NCBI GenBank assembly: GCA_030141605.1
Contig: JAQGDQ010000221.1
Coordinates: 201,501-265,500 of the forward strand
Length of the DNA stretch: 64,000 nt
Direction of reading: 5' to 3'
From: Tubiluchus corallicola
Lineage: Eukaryota; Priapulida; Priapulimorpha; Priapulimorphida; Tubiluchidae
The translations under genes and the position numbers were made by a program. This document shows, piece after piece, positions 60,301 through 64,000 of this stretch (positions are counted from its first letter, which is position 1; every line of letters begins with the position of its first letter). A model generated the notes under the pieces. The model was not told the origin of the DNA. It made no database searches and saw only the letters and a list, made by a program, of their open reading frames with translations.

Positions 60301-62665
60301 GAATTTGAATTATGTGAGAATGCCAAAGGAAAGAAGAAGCTACCTCTGTATATTGGGTGTGTTTTACTGTTATCACTTAAACTTAGAAAATTTAACAAAG
60401 AAATTTGCAAAGAAGTGTCTATAGGACATAAATCTAAAATATAATACCTCTGAATAGAAATTTTCAGGCGTGATGGTTGCCAGCATTCACTTGAAAATCA
60501 TGACGTAACAGGGAGACTCCCTGACTTTTCTTAAGCGCACTCCAGCTTTTCGTAAGCGGGCACTGCTTAAACTAATTCAAACTTCTGCAGCTTACTTAAG
60601 GTTCATGCAAAAATATTACAAAATTAGCTATCTATTTTTTTTAAAAACTTGCGCCCAAGCACAAAGTGGATTTGACTTTTAAGTGATTTTACTAGTTACA
60701 CGAGGCACTTGTGGCAGTTCTATTGCTAAATCTTTCTAACATTTTTTGTGAACATTGAATTAGCCTAACCTCCTAGAAGGCTTGACCTTTCCTTTAAACG
60801 TTCATTTAAGAGATGCATTGATTTTTGCCTTGTGTTTTAGCTGGAGTATTCTGTGCTCTTGTCTCACATCCCGCTGATACCATTGTTTCCAAGCTCAATC
60901 AGGACAAAGGGAGCACAGCTGTTCTGATAGCGAAAAAACTGGGATGGAAAGGTAACGGTCGTAAAACATCACTCTGTGGAAATATTGTGTTGATTATGCC
61001 ATTCCGGGTTGTTACCGAAAACATAATAAAATTCACGTTTCGTTTTTGTTGAAATTCATTAAGTTTTTCGCGGTGAAAATTCGGTTCAATTTGAATTGCA
61101 TTTTTTTATGTTTCCAATGACAGTCAGGTTCAATTGTATTTTAAGTGCAATTTCAACAAAACCGACTTTAGTTTATAACTTATCAAATCTGAAACTAATT
61201 TCAATTATATATCGAATTTATATCTCAATAAATATTTACAAAATAGTATTTGGTTTATTTTGATGTGTCGTTTAATTTATCCACAATTTTTTTGTTTGTC
61301 AGTAGTTGTCAACTGTTCTGAAATGCGAGTTTTTATCAGCAATTTTATTTATTTTAGCAGAACAGATAAAGAAAAACAAAGTGTATATTAGCTGATTTTA
61401 CAATTTTGCTTGTTTGGTTTTAATGGTAGTCAGTTTCCAAAAGCGATTTTGGTTTTGTTTTTTATATCCTTTGTCGAAACTTTTGTTTGTAGTTTACGTA
61501 TCGGTAACATCCCTGATATGTTTTGAGGCTGTGCGGGTATTGTTGTTTTGTTATGAAATATGTTTTGCTAGAATTTGCATTTTTATCATTATTAGAACAC
61601 ACATACACATCCCTTAGATCCACTCTTGGGACACATGCTGCCTCTCATCTGGTGGCAAGTCCGGCAACTTCGTGTTGTTTTTGTCGAGAGTGCTTGAGTC
61701 ATTGGTGTGTAAGAGTAACCTACTTGCTTTGCAGACCCATTGCATTGAGTAAACCAAGTCGGCAGTGCATTCGCTTGCAGTTAACCGGCTTGGTAGATTG
61801 TGTCATCCCGTGAAACAGTTATTGCTGAATGCTAGTCATTGCAAAGCAAACACTTTCAATTGTTTGTAAAATTAAGATATGCTTTGTTGTTTGCAGTAAC
61901 TGAGTAACAGTGGCTCTGATTGACTGTGTACTCCTAGTATGAGAATAAGCCTTTTCACAGTTCCAGTAAATGGTGATGATCATAACAAGGTCAAAGGTTA
62001 AGGGACCCATACAACACATTTGGGTACACTTGACAATGCCTCGCATAGTATTGTAATAGTAACAGTTTTAACAGCTAGCTAGAACTTTACTTAGTTTATT
62101 TTTTCTTGTTCCCAAGCAAGATCCTGCTAATAGATCACTCTACGCACAGAATAATGCATAATTAAGTAAAGTCCACGTAAAACAACTGAATTGGCTTTGC
62201 TTTACCCACACATCACGTGACAGTTGTAGTTAAGATGTTTCTGTAATGCACTCTTAACCTTTGACCTGCAGCATTGTTTGAGCGCAATACAAAACTGTGA
62301 AAAGCCTTATTCAGACTTGCTCTGCCATGTTAAGCTGATAGTTCAGATGGGAGCGTGCAACCTGTAGTTGCAAGTTTCTGGGTTCAATTCTTGGCTGCCC
62401 ACCATTTTTCATCGTCGATTGATTAGTCACTAGGTTGTTTTAAGAATATGTCTTTTTACGTTTAGAACTACATTTTTATTTTCTGCCATTTTTTGTTTTG
62501 TAAGGTTTGTGGAAGGGCTTGTTTCCAAGGATCATCATGATTGGAACTTTGACAGCCTTACAGTGGTTCATCTACGACTCTGTGAAGGTATTCTTCCGCC
62601 TGCCACGCCCTCCACCCCCAGAGATGCCAGCAAGCTTAAAAGCCAAGTTGGAAGCCAAGAAATAA
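51201..62665 (+). CDS. SLC25A3: Mitochondrial phosphate carrier SLC25A3 (seven exons)
   Basis: This inner-membrane carrier brings phosphate into the mitochondrial matrix with protons, feeding ATP synthase. Exons: 51201-51327, 52491-52625, 55847-56016, 57614-57795, 59685-59857, 60841-60951, 62505-62665. All junctions keep phase; the product is 352 aa, close to the 360 or so of animal orthologues. Three carrier repeats are present, with signatures PLDLVK (75-80), PFEATK (172-177) and PADTIV (273-278). The third, as [11 protein letters not shown], and blocks such as [13 protein letters not shown] and [18 protein letters not shown] are diagnostic for the phosphate carrier rather than other SLC25 members. 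The first 45 residues are Ser/Ala-rich with basic residues, like a cleavable presequence. No frameshift or stop is seen despite heavy repeat invasion of the introns. The start is the only ATG in the first exon's frame; a 5' non-coding exon is possible. Confidence 0.95.
51349..51425 (+). repeat. GAT-type microsatellite
   Basis: GATGATGATGTTGATGATG and diverged continuation (GATAGTAATAATGATAG), just after the SLC25A3 exon 1 donor. Confidence 0.85.
52491..52625 (+). CDS. SLC25A3: SLC25A3 exon 2
   Basis: Residues 43 (split) to 87. [20 protein letters not shown] then [13 protein letters not shown] is transmembrane helix 1 and the first carrier signature. Acceptor TTTCAG, donor GTAACA, phase 1. 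Confidence 0.95.
52693..53364 (+). mobile_element. MITE-like element with GTTACCGAAAC ends (copy 3)
   Basis: Right end TTTCGGTAACATTCCTGG is well kept; the left end is degraded to GTTACAGACACGAAATTGCC. It lies at the start of SLC25A3 intron 2. Confidence 0.65.
53428..54645 (+). repeat. 42-bp minisatellite, about 29 copies
   Basis: The unit contains TTACACTTTGAATGATCGTT then TGTTGCACACCACAATGCGAAG and repeats at 42 bases with substitutions (A/G at CACAATGCG or CACAGTGCG) and rare indels. Because 42 is 14 codons and no phase of the consensus makes a stop in some frames, both strands stay open for up to 256 codons. It lies wholly within SLC25A3 intron 2, so it is spliced out. Confidence 0.95.
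54773..55742 (+). repeat. 485-bp tandem duplication
   Basis: Positions 54773-55257 recur directly at 55258-55742 with very few differences (for example CACCGAATGTTAG against CACTGAATGCTAA). Near identity means a recent event. The second copy ends about 100 bases before SLC25A3 exon 3. Confidence 0.95.
55847..56016 (+). CDS. SLC25A3: SLC25A3 exon 3
   Basis: Residues 88 (split) to 144, containing [20 protein letters not shown] and the second helix [16 protein letters not shown]. Acceptor TTTTTTGCAG, donor GAG then GTAAGT, phase 0. It sits about 100 bases after a recent 485-bp tandem duplication. Confidence 0.95.
56950..57535 (+). mobile_element. Dispersed element upstream of SLC25A3 exon 4
   Basis: About 530 bases that recur at 60362-60814, including ACTGTTATCACTTAAACTT and CCTAACCTCCTAGAAG. 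CTTAAAGGAAAG near the start is an inverted partner of CCTTTCCTTTAAAC at the end of the second copy, suggesting a DNA-type element. Confidence 0.7.
57614..57795 (+). CDS. SLC25A3: SLC25A3 exon 4
   Basis: Residues 145-204 plus two bases: helix 3 ([15 protein letters not shown]), the second signature [14 protein letters not shown] and [11 protein letters not shown]. Acceptor TTAACAG, donor GTAAGT, phase 2. Confidence 0.95.
57830..58501. mobile_element. pogo/Tigger-like non-autonomous DNA transposon, second copy
   Basis: 672 bases beginning CAGTAAATCCTGGCTTAGCG and ending GAGCGAGGACTTACTG, flanked by TA (57828-57829 and 58502-58503). Internal sequence (AAAACTCATAAAACATTTAA) matches the copy at 34.8-35.5 kb, so the two are one family. 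In SLC25A3 intron 4. Confidence 0.8.
59152..59600 (-). pseudogene. 3' fragment of a non-LTR retrotransposon
   Basis: On the minus strand [17 protein letters not shown] and then [20 protein letters not shown] is the Cys/His-rich C-terminus that ends the reverse transcriptase of many non-LTR elements. Upstream sequence is out of frame and broken. It is in SLC25A3 intron 4, antisense, just before exon 5. Confidence 0.7.
59685..59857 (+). CDS. SLC25A3: SLC25A3 exon 5
   Basis: Residues 205 (split) to 262: [20 protein letters not shown], then [20 protein letters not shown]. The acceptor is TGAAG after a T-rich tract. An opposite-strand retrotransposon fragment ends close upstream. Confidence 0.93.
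60362..60814 (+). mobile_element. Dispersed element upstream of SLC25A3 exon 6
   Basis: Second copy of the 56.9-57.5-kb element in the same orientation, roughly 85% alike by eye, with AACTAATTCAAACTTCTGCA identical in both. It ends about 26 bases before exon 6, so it supplies the region where the branch point would be expected. Confidence 0.7.
60841..60951 (+). CDS. SLC25A3: SLC25A3 exon 6
   Basis: Residues 263 (split) to 299: [20 protein letters not shown] is helix 5 and the third signature as it appears in phosphate carriers. Acceptor TTTTAG, donor GTAACG, phase 1. Confidence 0.94.
61004..61515 (+). mobile_element. MITE-like element with GTTACCGAAAC ends (copy 4)
   Basis: Starts GGGTTGTTACCGAAAAC and ends ATCGGTAACATCCCTG; in SLC25A3 intron 6, about 50 bases after exon 6. 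Confidence 0.7.
61944..62311 (+). mobile_element. Dispersed element, copy 2 (MITE with inverted ends)
   Basis: Begins AATAAGCCTTTTCACAGTT and ends AACTGTGAAAAGCCTTATT, inverted repeats of about 18 bases. 368 bases, no ORF. The terminal repeats identify it, and the 43.2-kb copy, as a DNA-type element. Confidence 0.8.
62324..62403 (+). mobile_element. tRNA-like SINE head or tRNA pseudogene
   Basis: AGCTGATAGTTCAGATGGGAG resembles an A box, TGCAACCTGTAGTTGCA forms an anticodon arm (loop reads TGT), and GGGTTCAATTC is a B box followed by GGCTGCCCACCA. The acceptor stem does not pair. It lies 100 bases before SLC25A3 exon 7. Confidence 0.5.
62505..62665 (+). CDS. SLC25A3: SLC25A3 exon 7
   Basis: Residues 300 (split) to 352 and [23 protein letters not shown] and [20 protein letters not shown] are the last helix and C-terminal tail of animal phosphate carriers. 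Acceptor TTGTAAG. Confidence 0.95.
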
Positions 62666-64000
62666 CGTGACCTGGCTTTTAGACAACATTCCTAATAGCT
62701 TGTGACATTGACAGCAACATTGTTGCATTAGTCACTTATAGCAACAAATTGATTGGTCTATGTGCGAGGTTAAATTTGCTGTTTATTGCCTTAGGAAATT
62801 GTTTTATCTGGCCTAAATTAATAGCTAACGTGTAATTTGATAACTCGGATCTTAAATTTTATTTTCTGTTTTTCTTACTCTATGTGCATTTATTACATTT
62901 ATTTTCAAAATTTAAAACCTAAATCTTGTTGTAACGTGTGATTTAGGAATTTTGCTGTATTACCTAATTGGCACAGAAAATTCGAGATAATTTTTAGGCA
63001 TAGAAACTGTGCCTAAACTAAAAGTTACCTAGCACCCTGTAATTCTTGTTTAAGGTGCGTCATGTTATCTACAAGTTGAAATGACTTGTAGCTGTTCATT
63101 TATCAAAAATAGAATAGATTATTTCCGTGTGTAAAATAATGCCCTGGTTTGTGACCAAATGCAAAGTTTTTTAACACAGCTAATTGTTGTTAACATTCCA
63201 GAAATACACAATTTGTTGACTAACTTATTTGTTTTGTTTTACATAGTATGTGGTGAACGGTTTTTGATATTACATTTGAATTAGGAACAAAACAGGCAGA
63301 AATAAATCGTAAACAATAACCATTTTCAACTTCATCACACTTTGCAAACACTAGTACAATAAATAAAAGCCTTTGGACATGTATTTAGTAACACAATAAT
63401 CAAGAGAAATTGTAGTCATGCAGACAGGTGAGGCTTTCAAACGGACTACGGGTGACAGAAGCAATGGCTGACAGTGCATCAAAGTTTATTTTTGTTTTCT
63501 ATTTTTCTGTGCCATTGTACGTTTCAACCTTAGATGTGAACGAACAGGTCGCACAAGAAAGAATGCCCTAATACTGCAAATAAGAAAGAAAACCCAATTT
63601 ATTTACAATCTTAGAAATACATGAATCCAAATGTACAAGGCATGTTAAGTTATGAGTACTGCATACGTTTTCTCGGTTGATACGGGATACCACATCTGTT
63701 TGTTTTCAAAACTAGTGTATAGGCGATATAACATAGTAACCCCGTGGGCAAAGAGGTGCCGACACAATCCAATACATCTTAATTAATGTGAACATTAATG
63801 TAAATGTTGCATAATAAATCAGGTAGCATTGCCTGTAGGGCATCTAAACAAGACAAAAACAGCTAACTGTAGATTTATATACATAAAAAAACTATGAAAT
63901 AACAAAGGCGCTTCGTGCCTTTGCTCCACATATTGTGTGGACGAAGACTAATAGCTTACGTGCTCTAGCAAACAAAATCAACTAGAGTTAATACCCCTTA
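62666..64000. other. SLC25A3 3' UTR and flank
   Basis: AT-rich. Apart from AATAAA hexamers around 63300-63367 no feature is clear; the last kilobase holds no recognisable gene. Confidence 0.6.
63358..63367 (+). terminator. Candidate poly(A) signal of SLC25A3
   Basis: Two overlapping AATAAA hexamers about 700 bases after the SLC25A3 stop. A 3' UTR of that length is plausible, but nothing else confirms use of this site. Confidence 0.35.

Noticed and set aside
1-64000. CRISPR arrays, bacterial operons or prophage
   Set aside because: The DNA is eukaryotic: spliced genes, SINEs and MITEs. The regular 42-bp array has no spacers.

Overview
The window is nuclear DNA from an AT-rich animal genome, almost certainly an invertebrate. 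Coding sequence is split into short exons with GT/AG introns that keep phase, there are no operons, and most of the DNA is intron, spacer and small transposable elements. A caveolin gene points to Metazoa. I cannot name the phylum from sequence alone.

Three genes can be rebuilt exon by exon, each with every junction in phase. (1) Plus strand, 5911-20470: a caveolin in three exons (326 aa). The C-terminal half is a normal caveolin core with the FEDVIAEP signature; the N-terminal 200 residues are an unusual Lys/Glu-rich tail. Intron 1 is 12.3 kb. (2) Minus strand, 44459-29685: ten exons giving a 626-aa protein that joins leucine-rich repeats to an ADP-ribosylglycohydrolase (ARH/DraG) domain. 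Two of the acidic metal-binding positions of the ARH fold are replaced, so this is the most interesting protein of the window. (3) Plus strand, 51201-62665: the mitochondrial phosphate carrier SLC25A3 in seven exons (352 aa), apparently intact.

Layout: 1-5.9 kb spacer with one weak ORF and a perfect-looking hairpin; 5.9-20.5 kb caveolin; 20.5-29.7 kb gene-poor, with decayed Ty3/gypsy pol, a decayed non-LTR retrotransposon and a decayed gag with a zinc knuckle; 29.7-44.5 kb the LRR-ARH gene, whose introns hold several DNA-transposon-derived elements (pogo/Tigger-like with TA duplications, a hAT-type element with a clean 8-bp target duplication, and a family with GTTACC-type ends); 44.5-51.2 kb spacer with an inverted pair of tRNA-derived SINEs; 51.2-62.7 kb SLC25A3, whose intron 2 carries a 42-bp minisatellite of about 29 copies and a fresh 485-bp tandem duplication; 62.7-64 kb 3' flank.

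The three genes do not form an obvious pathway: caveolin shapes plasma-membrane caveolae, the carrier imports phosphate into mitochondria, and the LRR-ARH protein probably recognises or processes ADP-ribose groups. Long open frames at 53.4-54.6 kb and opposite caveolin exon 1 are artefacts of repeats or low complexity, not genes. No CRISPR array and no functional tRNA or rRNA gene was seen.
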